A DNA stretch of 64,000 bases from JADHLJ01 sp038118725 (GCA_038118725.1 JAYOIK010000015.1:10052-74051); one strand, 5' to 3'. Shown: positions 17,390-26,629, numbered from the stretch's first letter. Notes: a model not told the origin generated them from the sequence alone. Made by a program: numbers and translations.

Positions 17390-18409
17390 TCAGGTCGCCT
17401 GGCGAACCCGGGGGATCACTTCCTCGGCCATCAATTGCATGCAATCCATGGCGACATTCTTTTCCATGCCCGCCCATTCCATCGACAGGATGATGTGGTT
17501 CACGCCAAGCCGCTTGTTGATGTCGATCATTTGCTCGGCCACGTCGTCGGGCGAGCCGATCAGGAAGCGGTCGCCGACAAGCTCCTCGAAACCGCCGGCC
17601 AAGGTCTCGCCCTCGGGCAACTGGTCACTCTGTCCGGTGGAATGATAGGCTGCGTATTTCTTGGAAACAAACGGTCCGGCCAACTTGACCGCCTCCTCGC
17701 GGGTCGGCGCGACAAAGGCCTCTCGGCGCATGGGAAACTCGGTTGGGAAAGGCTTGCCCGCTTCGTCCAGCATCCGCATATAGGTCTCGACCTGGCCGAC
17801 CAGGGTGCCGATCGTTGTATGCGGGTTGATGTACCAGCAGTCGCCGTGCTCCACCGCGCGCTTCAACGCCGCGTCGGCATTGGCGCCGATCCAGATCGGC
17901 GGGTTGGGTTTCTGGATCGGCTTCGGCCAGCACACCGCCTCGTCGAGCTCGAAATGGCTGCCCTTCATCGAGACCACGTCCTCGGACCACAGCCGCTTGA
18001 TCGCGATCAACGCCTCGGTCGCCCGCTTGCCGCGCTCCTTCATGGTGGTGCCGAAGGCCTTGAACTCAACCTCGCGATAACCGATCCCGACACCGAAGAT
18101 CAACCGCCCATTGGACAGGATATCAATGGTCGCCAACTGCTCGGCGATATCCAGCGGCTTGTGCAGCGGCAACAACACGATGCCGGCGTTCAGCCGCGCG
18201 TTCTTGACCTCGCCGGAAAGCCGCGCCAGGACCGGAAACTGCTGCAACGCCTGGTAATCCGGCGTCGAATAATGCGAGCCCTTGGTGATCGAGGCATAAC
18301 CCAGCCGATCGGCCATCCTGGCCTGCTCGATCAACTCATCCGCGCAGGCCGCCATATCCGCGCCCATGGGGTATTGCCCCCGCAGCATCACCCCCACATC
18401 AACTGACAT
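17390..18409 (-). CDS. LLM-class (luciferase-like) flavin-dependent oxidoreductase
   Basis: 339 residues with a TIM-barrel bacterial-luciferase-like pattern: LNAGIVLLPLHKPL, then LSNGRLIFGVGIGYR and PPIWIGANA. Such enzymes use reduced FMN or F420 to oxidise or reduce small organic molecules. The IGxGYRxxEF segment is common in the FMN-type actinobacterial and proteobacterial LLM group. Together with the downstream amidase it may act on an amide- or N-containing compound, but that is only inferred from adjacency. Confidence 0.85.
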   Translation of the reverse strand: MSVDVGVMLRGQYPMGADMAACADELIEQARMADRLGYASITKGSHYSTPDYQALQQFPVLARLSGEVKNARLNAGIVLLPLHKPLDIAEQLATIDILSNGRLIFGVGIGYREVEFKAFGTTMKERGKRATEALIAIKRLWSEDVVSMKGSHFELDEAVCWPKPIQKPNPPIWIGANADAALKRAVEHGDCWYINPHTTIGTLVGQVETYMRMLDEAGKPFPTEFPMRREAFVAPTREEAVKLAGPFVSKKYAAYHSTGQSDQLPEGETLAGGFEELVGDRFLIGSPDDVAEQMIDINKRLGVNHIILSMEWAGMEKNVAMDCMQLMAEEVIPRVRQAT

Positions 18410-18551
18410 TGGCTACTCCCGGTTAAGCCATGATCCATCGAACGAAGACTAGCGACGCCGGCGGCTCGGGGATAGAGCGAACCGGATGATTTGGCGGTGG
18501 GATTGGTGAATTCTTGGCCGGCGGCTCGGTCGCGCCCCAGCCCCGTTGTCG

Positions 18552-18689
18552 CCCCGCGCTCGATGCGGGGTCGGCGCCCGAGAATTTGGCGAGAGACGGC
18601 AAGCCGATCACGACCGTGGATCGCTGAAAGTGCTCCACTATCCGTCACTCACGACCGCATCAGGCGTCGGCCCCGCATCGAGTGCGGGG
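18552..18689. repeat. Inverted pair of 19-bp hairpin repeats before tRNA-Val
   Basis: Two self-complementary units, at 18552-18570 (CCCCGC, 7-nt loop, GCGGGG) and 18671-18689 (same stem, loop in reverse orientation). Together they form an imperfect inverted repeat about 140 bp long. The motif with a CTCGATG-type loop differs from the 13841 family. They occupy the 390-bp gap between the LLM gene and tRNA-Val, in which I see no gene. Confidence 0.7.
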
Positions 18690-18799
18690 TGACGCAGCGG
18701 ATCCACGCGGAAGCCGAATGTCGTTGGCCCAATCCACCTCCGTCATTGCCCGCTTGACAGCCCCCACCCTCACCCGCTATCTCCGCCCACCACCGGAAT

Positions 18800-18874
18800 G
18801 GGCGCGTAGCTCAGCGGGAGAGCACTCGCCTCACACGCGAGGGGTCGCTGGTTCAATCCCAGCCGCGCCCACCA
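18800..18874 (+). tRNA. tRNA-Val (CAC anticodon)
   Basis: Cloverleaf is complete: acceptor GGGCGCG pairs with CGCGCCC; D-arm around TAGCTCAGCGGGAGAGCA; anticodon stem CTCGC/GCGAG with loop CTCACAC, anticodon CAC for GUG; T-arm GCTGGTTCAATCCCAGC. Discriminator A and an encoded CCA follow. 75 nt in all. No integrase or attachment-site duplication is visible next to it. Confidence 0.95.
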
Positions 18875-18875
18875 C

Positions 18876-18897
18876 CGCGCTTTCAACCGAAAGCGCG
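18876..18897 (+). terminator. Hairpin directly after tRNA-Val
   Basis: CGCGCTTTC, AACC loop, GAAAGCGCG: a perfect 9-bp stem beginning 2 nt after the encoded CCA. It lacks a T-run; it may terminate weakly or mark the 3' end for trimming. Confidence 0.55.
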
Positions 18898-19080
18898 AGA
18901 CCATTCCGAGCTGTATCGGGCGACAGTTGTTTGCGGAGCAAACGACGAAAGCCCTCGTGGTTCGAACATCCCTAACATCCAGAAACACTTTCTTTGAGAC
19001 GGTTCAGACAGGGGCGTCGTTGCGCCCGTGCCTTTCTTGCCGGTAAGCTTTCCGTGTGCGTACATTCCCGGAGGCGCCCC

Positions 19081-19947
19081 ATGCCCAAGGTCCTCACCGA
19101 AACAGCGATCGCCGAGTATCGCGAGACCGGCGCTCATTCGCCGGTCAGGGTTTTCTCGCCGGACGAGGCCACCGCCTTGCGGGCCGCCGTCGAGGCGCAC
19201 GAGGCGGAGCGAGGCCCGATCTTCACCGAGAACCGGCCCCGGCCGGGCGACCCGTTCCAAGGCTCGTATCGCTTCAAGAGTCACTTGTTGTTCAAATGTC
19301 TCGCCGACGCGATACTGCATCCAAGGATCCTGGACATGGTCGAGGATCTGATCGGCCCGAACATCCTGTGCTGGACCACCCATTGGTTCATCAAGGAGGC
19401 CAACTCGACCAAGTTCGTGTCCTGGCATCAGGACAACAACTATTGGGGCGTCGAGACCGACGATCTGGTCTCGGTCTGGCTGGCGCTTTCGCCGGCGACC
19501 CTGGAGAGCGGCTGCATCCGGATCCTGCCTGGCTCCCACAAACAGGCGGCGCTGGAGCATGTGGATACCTGGGCCGAGGACAACATGCTCACGCGCGGGC
19601 AGACCATCGAGGGGATCGACGAGAGCAAGGCGGTCAATCTGGAGCTCGCGCCCGGCGAGGCCGCGATTTTCGACTACCGTCTCGCCCATGCCAGCCACGC
19701 GAACCGGAGCGATGACCGGCGGATCGGGCTCGGCATCCGCTATATCCCGCCGACCGCGCGCCAGGTTGTGGCGGATTGGGACTCCGCCTCGCTGATGCGC
19801 GGGGTCGACACCCACGGGAATTTTGAGTTGGAGCCGAAACCGAGCCGGGACTTCGACCCGGCGGCGGTCGCGCTGCATGAGAAGGCCGACGCGATGCAGC
19901 GCCAGATCTACTATCAAGGCGCGAAGCCCGGTCAGGCGGCGGAATAA
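19081..19947 (+). CDS. Phytanoyl-CoA dioxygenase (PhyH)-family oxygenase 1
   Basis: 288 residues from the ATG at 19081, preceded by GGAGG; the upstream open frame has no supporting features. Iron ligands are His116-x-Asp118 (SWHQDNNYW) and a distal His near 203-206 (DYRLAHASH), with Arg217 or Arg218 as the likely 2-oxoglutarate anchor. The family hydroxylates acyl-CoAs and also natural products such as ectoine and halogenated compounds, so no substrate can be named. A second, divergent PhyH-family gene follows 112 bp downstream. Confidence 0.87.
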   Translation: MPKVLTETAIAEYRETGAHSPVRVFSPDEATALRAAVEAHEAERGPIFTENRPRPGDPFQGSYRFKSHLLFKCLADAILHPRILDMVEDLIGPNILCWTTHWFIKEANSTKFVSWHQDNNYWGVETDDLVSVWLALSPATLESGCIRILPGSHKQAALEHVDTWAEDNMLTRGQTIEGIDESKAVNLELAPGEAAIFDYRLAHASHANRSDDRRIGLGIRYIPPTARQVVADWDSASLMRGVDTHGNFELEPKPSRDFDPAAVALHEKADAMQRQIYYQGAKPGQAAE

Positions 19948-20059
19948 AACCAAACCATTCCCCAGGGCTGGACGCCCGACTGGTACCGTTCGACTGGCGC
20001 CGTTCAAGAAGTCGGGAGACGGCTTGACGACACGGGGGCCAGCGATCACTCTTCGGGCA

Positions 20060-21115
20060 ATGGAAAACAGCCTTCGGTGCGCCATGCTGGATCTCCCTGA
20101 CTTCCGTGATTCAACCGAAATCATGAATGACGGCGCGGCGCTGAAGCAGCGCCTTGACGAAGACGGGTATCTGTTCGTGCGGGGCCTGCTGCCGAGAGAG
20201 ACGATCCTGCGGGTCCGGGCGCGTCTACTGGCGCTTGCCGGCGCCGGAGGATGGCTGGACATCTCACGCCCCGCGGGCGACGGCATCGCCAATCCCGAGG
20301 CCGCCTGCAAGGATCCGGAAGAGCGCTACATGAAGGTGTTCCGGGATATGTGGCGGGACGAGGAGTTGCACCGGCTGCGCACGCATCACGATGTCCTGGC
20401 GTTCTTTGAGCGGATATTCGGCGAGCCCGCCCTCGCCCATCCGATGTTCGTTCAGCGCAACATCTTCCCCAAGCGGGGCGACTTTGACTTCACCACCGGA
20501 ATTCACCAGGACAGGGTGCATATCGGCGGGGCGACCAATCACGCGCTTTGGATGCCGCTTGGCGACTGCCCCAGGGAAAAAGGCGCGCTCGCCGTCGCCT
20601 CGACCTCGCACCGCGCGGGCGTTCTGGAGACCAAGGTCGGCTCGGGCGCGGGAGGCATGGATATCGCCGTCGATATTTCCGGCCAATGGGTAACCGGCGC
20701 CTTCGAGGCGGGGGACGCGTTGATCTTTTCGGACACCACCGTCCACCAGGCGCTGCCCAACCAGACAGACGAACTGCGCCAGTCATTCGATGCCCGCTAT
20801 CAGCCCGCGAGCCAGCCGATCGCCGAGCCGAACATGCGGCCCTATTCCGGCTGCGGCACCTGGGAGGAAGTCTACGCGGGCTGGTCGTCGGCGGATCAGC
20901 AATACTACTGGCGCGATCTCGCGCCGGAGGTAATCGACTTCGACAACAGCCACTATGAACGCCGTGACCAAATGGCCTTCGAGATGGCCGAGCGCGGCGA
21001 TGTGCTGGCGCGGGACACGTTGCTTCGGATCATCCAGCGCGACGCGGATCCGGCGAAACGCGCCCGGGCGGAACGCCTGGTTCGTGTTCTCGATGGCTCG
21101 GTCGCCGCCGATTAA
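20060..21115 (+). CDS. Phytanoyl-CoA dioxygenase (PhyH)-family oxygenase 2
   Basis: About 351 residues from ATG at 20060; ATG at 20084 (MLDLPDF) is an equally possible start since neither has a clear ribosome site. It has the IHQDRVHIGG metal motif and a distal His in DTTVHQALPN. It is only distantly like the preceding PhyH protein (different length, different C-terminus), so this is not a recent duplication. The long open frame further upstream overlaps the first PhyH gene and is not real. The secreted YHS protein gene follows after 34 bp and may be co-transcribed. Confidence 0.82.
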   Translation: MENSLRCAMLDLPDFRDSTEIMNDGAALKQRLDEDGYLFVRGLLPRETILRVRARLLALAGAGGWLDISRPAGDGIANPEAACKDPEERYMKVFRDMWRDEELHRLRTHHDVLAFFERIFGEPALAHPMFVQRNIFPKRGDFDFTTGIHQDRVHIGGATNHALWMPLGDCPREKGALAVASTSHRAGVLETKVGSGAGGMDIAVDISGQWVTGAFEAGDALIFSDTTVHQALPNQTDELRQSFDARYQPASQPIAEPNMRPYSGCGTWEEVYAGWSSADQQYYWRDLAPEVIDFDNSHYERRDQMAFEMAERGDVLARDTLLRIIQRDADPAKRARAERLVRVLDGSVAAD

Positions 21116-21149
21116 CCCGTCCCATCACATCCAAGTTTGGAGAGTTAGG

Positions 21150-21659
21150 ATGAAGTCGTCCCTCGCTCGCCGGATCGCCGTGACCCTGGCGATGTTTCTC
21201 GTCTTCGCCGCCGGTTCGGCCTGGGCGGTCGAGAAGAATCTGGACGCCGACGGTATCGCTCTTCAAGGCTACGATCCGGTCAGCTATTTCAAGGGTGATC
21301 ATCCCAAGATGGGCCTTGAAACCCATTCAGCCGAGCATGACGGCGCGCGCTATCTGTTCGCGAGCGCCGAGAGCCGCGCCAAGTTCCTCGCCGATCCCGG
21401 ACGCTACGTCCCTCAATTCGGTGGCTATTGCGCCTACGGGGTTCGGGTCGGGCGAAAGTTCGACATTGATCCCGACGTTTACCGTATCGTCGACGACAAG
21501 CTCTATTTTCAGCTGAACTGGGGGACCCAGGTTATCTGGCTGGCTAATATGAAAGAGAATATCGACGTCGCGCACACTCTTTGGCCGGTCATCAAGCCAC
21601 AAACCGACACGGAACTGGCCGAGGCGGCGGAGAAAGCCGGCAAGCAAGGCAACAATTAG
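21150..21659 (+). CDS. Secreted YHS-domain protein
   Basis: 169 residues with a Sec signal peptide (basic start, hydrophobic 10-22, cleavage after AWA at 26). The mature part has GYDPVSYF, then LFASAESRAKF, DPGRYVPQFGGYCAYGV, the usual order in periplasmic YHS-domain proteins of marine and soil proteobacteria, where the domain is thought to bind a metal. A ribosome site (GGAGAG) precedes the ATG. Longer frames overlapping the upstream PhyH gene are shadows. It may be co-transcribed with that gene. Confidence 0.85.
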   Translation: MKSSLARRIAVTLAMFLVFAAGSAWAVEKNLDADGIALQGYDPVSYFKGDHPKMGLETHSAEHDGARYLFASAESRAKFLADPGRYVPQFGGYCAYGVRVGRKFDIDPDVYRIVDDKLYFQLNWGTQVIWLANMKENIDVAHTLWPVIKPQTDTELAEAAEKAGKQGNN

Positions 21660-21668
21660 CTGGTATGT

Positions 21669-23153
21669 CTAGAGCGCGGCGACAGCTTCCAAGTCAACCA
21701 CGCGGTTGGCCGGAAGCACCACCGTTACCATCGTGCCGCCGCCCTCGGTCGCCTCGATCTCCAGCCGACCACCGTGCAATTCCGTCAAATGCTTGGTCAA
21801 GGGTAGACCGAGCCCGGTCCCCTCATAGCCGCGCGCGAGTTCACCGTCGCGCTGCGTGAAGGGTTCCATGAGCATCGGGATGTCCTCGGGTGGAATGCCT
21901 ATGCCAGTATCCGCCACCACGATGCCGACACCGCCATCCACCATCTTCCAGCCCACCTCGACCAAGCCGTCGCGCGGCGTGAACTTGACCGCGTTGGACG
22001 TCAAGTTAACGAGAATCTGCACCATCATGCGCCGGTCCGCCCGCACGACCGGCGCCGCGTCCATGTCAATGACGTTCAGGGAAATCCGCTCGGCCTCCGC
22101 CCTCTGGCGCACCATGCGCACCGCGTCCTCGGTCACTCCCGAGAGATCGACGAGCTCCTCGTGAATCTCCAACTGTCCCGCCTCGGCCTTGGAAAGGTCG
22201 AGGATATCATTGATGAGCGTCAACAGGTGCTGGCCACTACGCGAGATGAAGACGGAGTATTCAAGGTAGCGTTTGTCGCTGATGGGGCCGAACTGCTCAC
22301 TGGAAATGAGATCGGCGAAGCCAAGGATCGCGTTCAGAGGCGTGCGGAGCTCATGGCTTACATTCGCGAGAAAGCGGGATTTCGCCTGGTTCGCGGCATG
22401 TGCCTGATCATGCGCGACCTGTAGCTCGAGCGTTCTGTCCTGAACCCGGTTCTCGAGCGACCGACGGGTCTCGCTCAACTCGGCTTCGTAAAGCTCACGA
22501 TTCTGTTCCAGCCGGTTGTACGCCTGAATGACCTTGCCGATTTCATCGTCGCTGGGCCAACTCACCTCCTGGCGCGCCGAGCCTCTATCAACCCTTTCGA
22601 TCGCCGAGATCAGTTCACGCACCGGGCGCACGACCGAGGCACGCAGTGCGACGTGAACCCCGATAATGATCACCGCCGATACGAGCACCAAAAGGCCGAC
22701 CATCACCGTCGCGCGGCGATAGAAGCCCTGCCAAAGCCTCTCGTCCGAGGTCACCGTCGTCAACCGGCCGACGGTCTTGAAGCCGAAACGGGTGGCGTGG
22801 CTGATCGGTTGCATGATGCGATAGTCGGGGTCGGTGGCTTCCAGCGGAGCACCGAAGGAAGCAAGTTCAACACCGTTGTTGTCATGGACAGCGGCGGCGA
22901 TAAAGTCCGAATCCGCCAGCGCCACCGCCAAGGTCAAGGTGATCTGCACCTCATCCCCCCGCGCCACCGGCCCGGCCAGAATGATTGTCTGGCTCGCCGT
23001 CATGCTTTCCTGCTTTTTCTTCAGGGCATCGAGTTGCGAGCGGATCTCGAGAGTTTCAAACGCCGCGAAGAAAGCGAGATTGACCAACAGCACCAAGGGG
23101 ATGGTGAGTATGAAAAATTTCGCCTGAAGCGACCGTTGAGCCCAGGATTTCAT
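21669..23153 (-). CDS. Membrane sensor histidine kinase, orphan
   Basis: 494 residues. Membrane helices near 14-33 and 149-170 flank a periplasmic sensing region of about 115 residues; HAMP follows (about 171-223), then a coiled coil, HisKA with His267 in NVSHELRTP, and an HATPase domain with GTGLGLPLT. The signal is unknown. No response regulator is nearby. It converges with the YHS gene (10 bp) and is divergent from a possible small gene. Its kinase core resembles that of the kinase at 25460-26629. Confidence 0.9.
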   Translation of the reverse strand: MKSWAQRSLQAKFFILTIPLVLLVNLAFFAAFETLEIRSQLDALKKKQESMTASQTIILAGPVARGDEVQITLTLAVALADSDFIAAAVHDNNGVELASFGAPLEATDPDYRIMQPISHATRFGFKTVGRLTTVTSDERLWQGFYRRATVMVGLLVLVSAVIIIGVHVALRASVVRPVRELISAIERVDRGSARQEVSWPSDDEIGKVIQAYNRLEQNRELYEAELSETRRSLENRVQDRTLELQVAHDQAHAANQAKSRFLANVSHELRTPLNAILGFADLISSEQFGPISDKRYLEYSVFISRSGQHLLTLINDILDLSKAEAGQLEIHEELVDLSGVTEDAVRMVRQRAEAERISLNVIDMDAAPVVRADRRMMVQILVNLTSNAVKFTPRDGLVEVGWKMVDGGVGIVVADTGIGIPPEDIPMLMEPFTQRDGELARGYEGTGLGLPLTKHLTELHGGRLEIEATEGGGTMVTVVLPANRVVDLEAVAAL

Positions 23154-23297
23154 GGGGTCTTATCGCAATTAATCAAAGGACGCGCCAGCATCTTGGCATT
23201 CGCGTTCGGCGCTCGGGAACGACGTTCGGTATCAATCGATGAGATTCCGCGTATAATCGCGTCGCTGTTCAGACGCCATGGCCTGGGAGGCGGGACG

Positions 23298-23471
23298 TTG
23301 AGCGATGACAAGGACATGATGATGTTGCGGTTCAAGACCGCCATTGATCGCGAACTGAAGCGCTCCGATAGCCCCGGCGCCCAAAAACCGCGTCCCGATA
23401 CCGTTACCGCCGCGCCGCGTACACCCCCCCGGACCCAACCGCCCGGCGCACCGAAACCCAAGTCCAGTTAA
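23298..23471 (+). CDS. Possible small protein, 57 residues
   Basis: Short frame starting at TTG (23298) with GGGAGG seven bases upstream and a TATAAT at 23252-23257. The product begins LSDDKDMMMLRFKTAIDREL and ends in a Pro/Lys-rich tail (APRTPPRTQPPGAPKPKSS). No family recognised. It occupies the only gap on this strand between the kinase and the amidohydrolase. The ribosome site and promoter-like element argue for it, the TTG start and lack of homologue memory against. Confidence 0.4.
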   Translation: MSDDKDMMMLRFKTAIDRELKRSDSPGAQKPRPDTVTAAPRTPPRTQPPGAPKPKSS

Positions 23472-23498
23472 CCACCCCGCTTAGGCGCCGAATTCGCG

Positions 23499-24671
23499 CT
23501 AGGCCGCGCGCGCCAGCCGCCGCTCCACCAGACGCGACCAGTAACTCGCGCCGACGATCAGCAATTCATCATTGAAGTCATATTCGGGGTGATGCAGCCC
23601 GGCGCTGGCGCCGTTGCCGGCCCAGATGTAACAGCCCGGCTTTTCCTCCAGCATATAGGAGAAGTCCTCGGCCCCCATGGACGGCAGGGGCGCGAGATCC
23701 ACCTTGCCGTTCTCTCCCGCGATCTCACGCGCGACCTCGGCGCAAAACGCCGATGGCCCTCCGGCGTTCACCGTTGCCGGATACCCGTGGTGGTAGGTCA
23801 GCTCCGCCGTCGCGCCATAGGTCGCGGCCACGCCCTCGATGATCCGAGTGATCCGCTCCGGCAGGGTTTTCTGGATCTCGCCATTGAAGACCCGGCAGGT
23901 CCCGCGGAGGGTGACTTCATCGGGAATGATGTTGAACGCCGTGGTTCCGGCGTGGAACTGGGTAACGCTGATCACCAGAGCCTGTTGGGGATCGAGATTG
24001 CGGCTGGTGACCGTCTGCAGCGCCATGACGATGTTCGAACCGACGACGACCGGATCCACGCCCTGGTGCGGCATCGCGGCATGAGAACCTCGCCCCTGGA
24101 CCCGGATCTCGAAATTGTCCCGCGCCGCCATCATCGGCCCCTCGGCGACCGCGAAGCCGCCGACCTCGATACCGGGCATATTGTGCATCCCATAGACCTC
24201 GTCGACGGGAAAGAGATCGAACAGGCCGTCCTCGATCATCTTCTTGCCGCCACCCAGGCCTTCCTCCGCGGGCTGGAAGATGAAATGCACCGTCCCGTCG
24301 AAATTTGTGGTTTCCGAGAGATACTTCGCCGCGCCCAACAGCATCGTGGTGTGACCGTCATGGCCGCAGGCATGCATTTTCCCGGGATTGGCGGAGCGGT
24401 GTGGGTGCTCGCCATGCTCTTCCATCGCCAGCGCATCCATGTCGGCGCGCAGTCCGATCGCCGGCCCCTCGCCGGAACCGGCGGTCAGTGAACCGACCAC
24501 CCCGGTCCCCGCCAGGCCGCGATGCACCTTCATGCCCATCGCCTCGAGTTTCTCCGCGACAAACGCGGCGGTCGCGTGTTCCTCGAAACCGAGTTCGGGG
24601 TTCCGATGGATATGCCGACGCCACGCGGTCAATTCCTCCGCGTAGTCGGCGATACGATTGATGATCGGCAT
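23499..24671 (-). CDS. M20-family amidohydrolase (hippurate hydrolase-like)
   Basis: 390 residues. Motifs of the M20D group are present: RHIHRNPELGFEE near the start, LRADMDAL (75-81), MHACGHDGH (99-107) with metal ligands Cys102 and His104, and the QPAEEG pair with Glu136/Glu137. These enzymes hydrolyse N-acyl or indole conjugates of amino acids in the cytoplasm. The ribosome site AGGAG supports the start. The cupin gene lies 45 bp upstream on the same strand, so a two-gene operon is likely. Confidence 0.9.
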   Translation of the reverse strand: MPIINRIADYAEELTAWRRHIHRNPELGFEEHATAAFVAEKLEAMGMKVHRGLAGTGVVGSLTAGSGEGPAIGLRADMDALAMEEHGEHPHRSANPGKMHACGHDGHTTMLLGAAKYLSETTNFDGTVHFIFQPAEEGLGGGKKMIEDGLFDLFPVDEVYGMHNMPGIEVGGFAVAEGPMMAARDNFEIRVQGRGSHAAMPHQGVDPVVVGSNIVMALQTVTSRNLDPQQALVISVTQFHAGTTAFNIIPDEVTLRGTCRVFNGEIQKTLPERITRIIEGVAATYGATAELTYHHGYPATVNAGGPSAFCAEVAREIAGENGKVDLAPLPSMGAEDFSYMLEEKPGCYIWAGNGASAGLHHPEYDFNDELLIVGASYWSRLVERRLARAA

Positions 24672-24716
24672 GACAAGCTCCTGGGTGTTCGGCGGCGCGA
24701 TGGATGCGACTATGCG

Positions 24717-25283
24717 TCAGTCTGCGGCGCCGCGCTTCAGCTCTTCCATTCGCTTGTTTGAAAGCTCGAAAAGCCCGACATTTTTGTCGACGTCGTAAGG
24801 CATTTCCTCGTAGCTCTCGGGATCCCACTCGCTGCGCGGCGTGCCGAAGAAGTCGCCGCCATAGACATGCAGACCGCCGGTGAGCTTGGTCAGTGGGTTA
24901 TAGACCTTGTGGATCGCCGTCTCGCCCAGATAGCTGCAATCCTTGGCGTCCATTATCTTAAGGCCGAGCTTGGTCAGGCCGTCCTCTTCCGAGCGCCGGT
25001 AGAACGTGTTTTCCTCGCGCCCAGTGTAGATGCCGATCACCGCCCACATCCGATGATCATGCGGCAGCAACGTCATCTCCGGCCCCCAGATCAAATTGAG
25101 AACCGTCAGATCGTCCGAGCGATGCAGCGTGAAGACCCCCGCGCGCTCCGGCTCGCCGATATCGCGCATCAGCGCCGCCGGATCGGCGACGGCCTGGTTC
25201 ACGACCTCGCGAACGGCCCGTTCCTGGTCGGTTTCCTTCATGGCTTGCCGGCAATCGGCGCAAAACCGTTCAATCTCGAACAT
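24717..25283 (-). CDS. Cupin protein of the cysteine-dioxygenase-like (COG5553-type) group
   Basis: 188 residues; a double-stranded beta-helix fold is suggested by LLPHDHRMWAVIGIYTGREEN, with the HxH pair and Glu as metal ligands and a third His in IHKVYN. This pattern matches predicted metal-dependent cupins related to thiol dioxygenases, which oxidise cysteine or 3-mercaptopropionate with O2. Substrate is not fixed. It lies upstream of, and likely in an operon with, the M20 amidohydrolase. A second cupin of the same broad group is at 42590-43156. Confidence 0.8.
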   Translation of the reverse strand: MFEIERFCADCRQAMKETDQERAVREVVNQAVADPAALMRDIGEPERAGVFTLHRSDDLTVLNLIWGPEMTLLPHDHRMWAVIGIYTGREENTFYRRSEEDGLTKLGLKIMDAKDCSYLGETAIHKVYNPLTKLTGGLHVYGGDFFGTPRSEWDPESYEEMPYDVDKNVGLFELSNKRMEELKRGAAD

Positions 25284-25459
25284 TTAGTGAAACTCCGCTG
25301 AATTTTGGCTGTTCATCTTGGCGTCAGGCTACAATTCGCTATTGTCTATGTCCACCATGGCGCCGAACCGGGGGGGACGCTCGACATCGGAGCTCGCCCT
25401 TCCTCGGCGGCCATCCCGGATGACCGTTTCTTCCGACTCCTTTCGCGGGCCTCACGGAA

Positions 25460-26629
25460 ATGAATATCGGCGATCAGGTTCTCCAGACACTCATGGACGC
25501 AATTCCGGCGCCGATTTTCTACAAGGACGCGGACCTAATCTATCGCGGCTGCAACGCCGCGTTCCTTGAGTTCATCGGGCTGCCCCGAGAGAGGGTAATC
25601 GGCCAGAGCGTTTATGGTGTTTCTCCTCCTCAATTGGCCGCGGTTTATCACCAAGCCGACAAGGAGCTCCTGCTGAAGGGCGGCGTGCAGATTTATGAAG
25701 CGGACGTCCGTTACGCCGACGGTTCCGACCATAGGGTGGAGTTTCGAAAATCGGTTTTCCGGGACGCCGAGACCGGCGCGCCGGCGGGCATGATCGGGGT
25801 GATGCTCGACGTCACGGTCCTACGATCGGCCGAGGCCGGATTGCTGGAGGCCCGAGACCGCGCCGAGGCCGCGAACCGTTCGAAATCCCTGTTTCTCGCC
25901 AACCTCAGCCATGAGCTACGCACGCCACTGAACGCCATACTTGGTTTTTCCCAAGTCATCCATGACGAGGTTCTCGGCCCCGCGGGCAACCAGCGCTACG
26001 TCGACTATGCCGGTGACATCGTCCGAAGCGGCGGCTACCTACTTCGCCTGATAGACAATATCCTCGACCTATCGCAAATCGAAGCTGATCGCCTGGACCT
26101 TGAGATCGCTCCGGTCGATTTGTCCGCGTTGATCGCGGAATGCATGGCCGATATCCGGATCGGCGTTGGCGCGGGAACCGCTGTATCCGTTGCGTCTGAA
26201 ACTTCCGACGATGTTCCGTGTATCGAAACCGATTCCGCCAAGCTGAGGCAGGTTCTATTGAACCTTATGACGAACGTGGTGAAGTACAACTCTCCCGGAG
26301 GATCCTGCGTGATCTCGACACGCGCGGACGCGGATTTCTTGGAGATCCAGGTCCAGGATGACGGCATCGGCATCCACGAGGATGAATTGCAAACCATTTT
26401 CACACCGTTCCAGAGAGCCACGGCGAAAGGCGAACGCGCGCCCGAGAGCTTTGGCTTGGGACTGCCAATCTCCAAAACCCTGATGGAACGACTCGGGGGC
26501 ACCTTGACAATCGCCAGCGCGGTCGGTGTCGGAACAACCGCGACAATTTCGCTACCCCTTGCCCGTGTCGCCGCGCCGGAAGGCGACTCCGGGCATGACG
26601 GGCCAAGGAACAGGGAGCCGAGCCGATGA
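25460..26629 (+). CDS. PAS-domain histidine kinase, soluble, orphan
   Basis: 389 residues with no membrane segment. A PAS domain with its C-terminal cap covers about 1-125, then a coiled linker, HisKA with His151 in NLSHELRTP, and HATPase with N-box around LLNLMTNVVKY and GLGLPISK. It is cytoplasmic, so the signal is internal or carried by a ligand to the PAS pocket. No response regulator is close. Its stop overlaps the start of the 2OG-Fe oxygenase gene as ATGA, so the two are translationally coupled. Confidence 0.88.
   Translation: MNIGDQVLQTLMDAIPAPIFYKDADLIYRGCNAAFLEFIGLPRERVIGQSVYGVSPPQLAAVYHQADKELLLKGGVQIYEADVRYADGSDHRVEFRKSVFRDAETGAPAGMIGVMLDVTVLRSAEAGLLEARDRAEAANRSKSLFLANLSHELRTPLNAILGFSQVIHDEVLGPAGNQRYVDYAGDIVRSGGYLLRLIDNILDLSQIEADRLDLEIAPVDLSALIAECMADIRIGVGAGTAVSVASETSDDVPCIETDSAKLRQVLLNLMTNVVKYNSPGGSCVISTRADADFLEIQVQDDGIGIHEDELQTIFTPFQRATAKGERAPESFGLGLPISKTLMERLGGTLTIASAVGVGTTATISLPLARVAAPEGDSGHDGPRNREPSR

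Noticed and set aside
18800..18874. tRNA-associated integration site
   Set aside because: No integrase gene and no second copy of the tRNA 3' end was found within the window.
18770..18988. 72-codon frame across the tRNA
   Set aside because: It is the well-known spurious translation of a tRNA gene (GLNQRPLAC-type peptide).
18883..20310. 475-codon frame opposite the PhyH genes
   Set aside because: It spans two well-supported genes in antisense and carries no motif.
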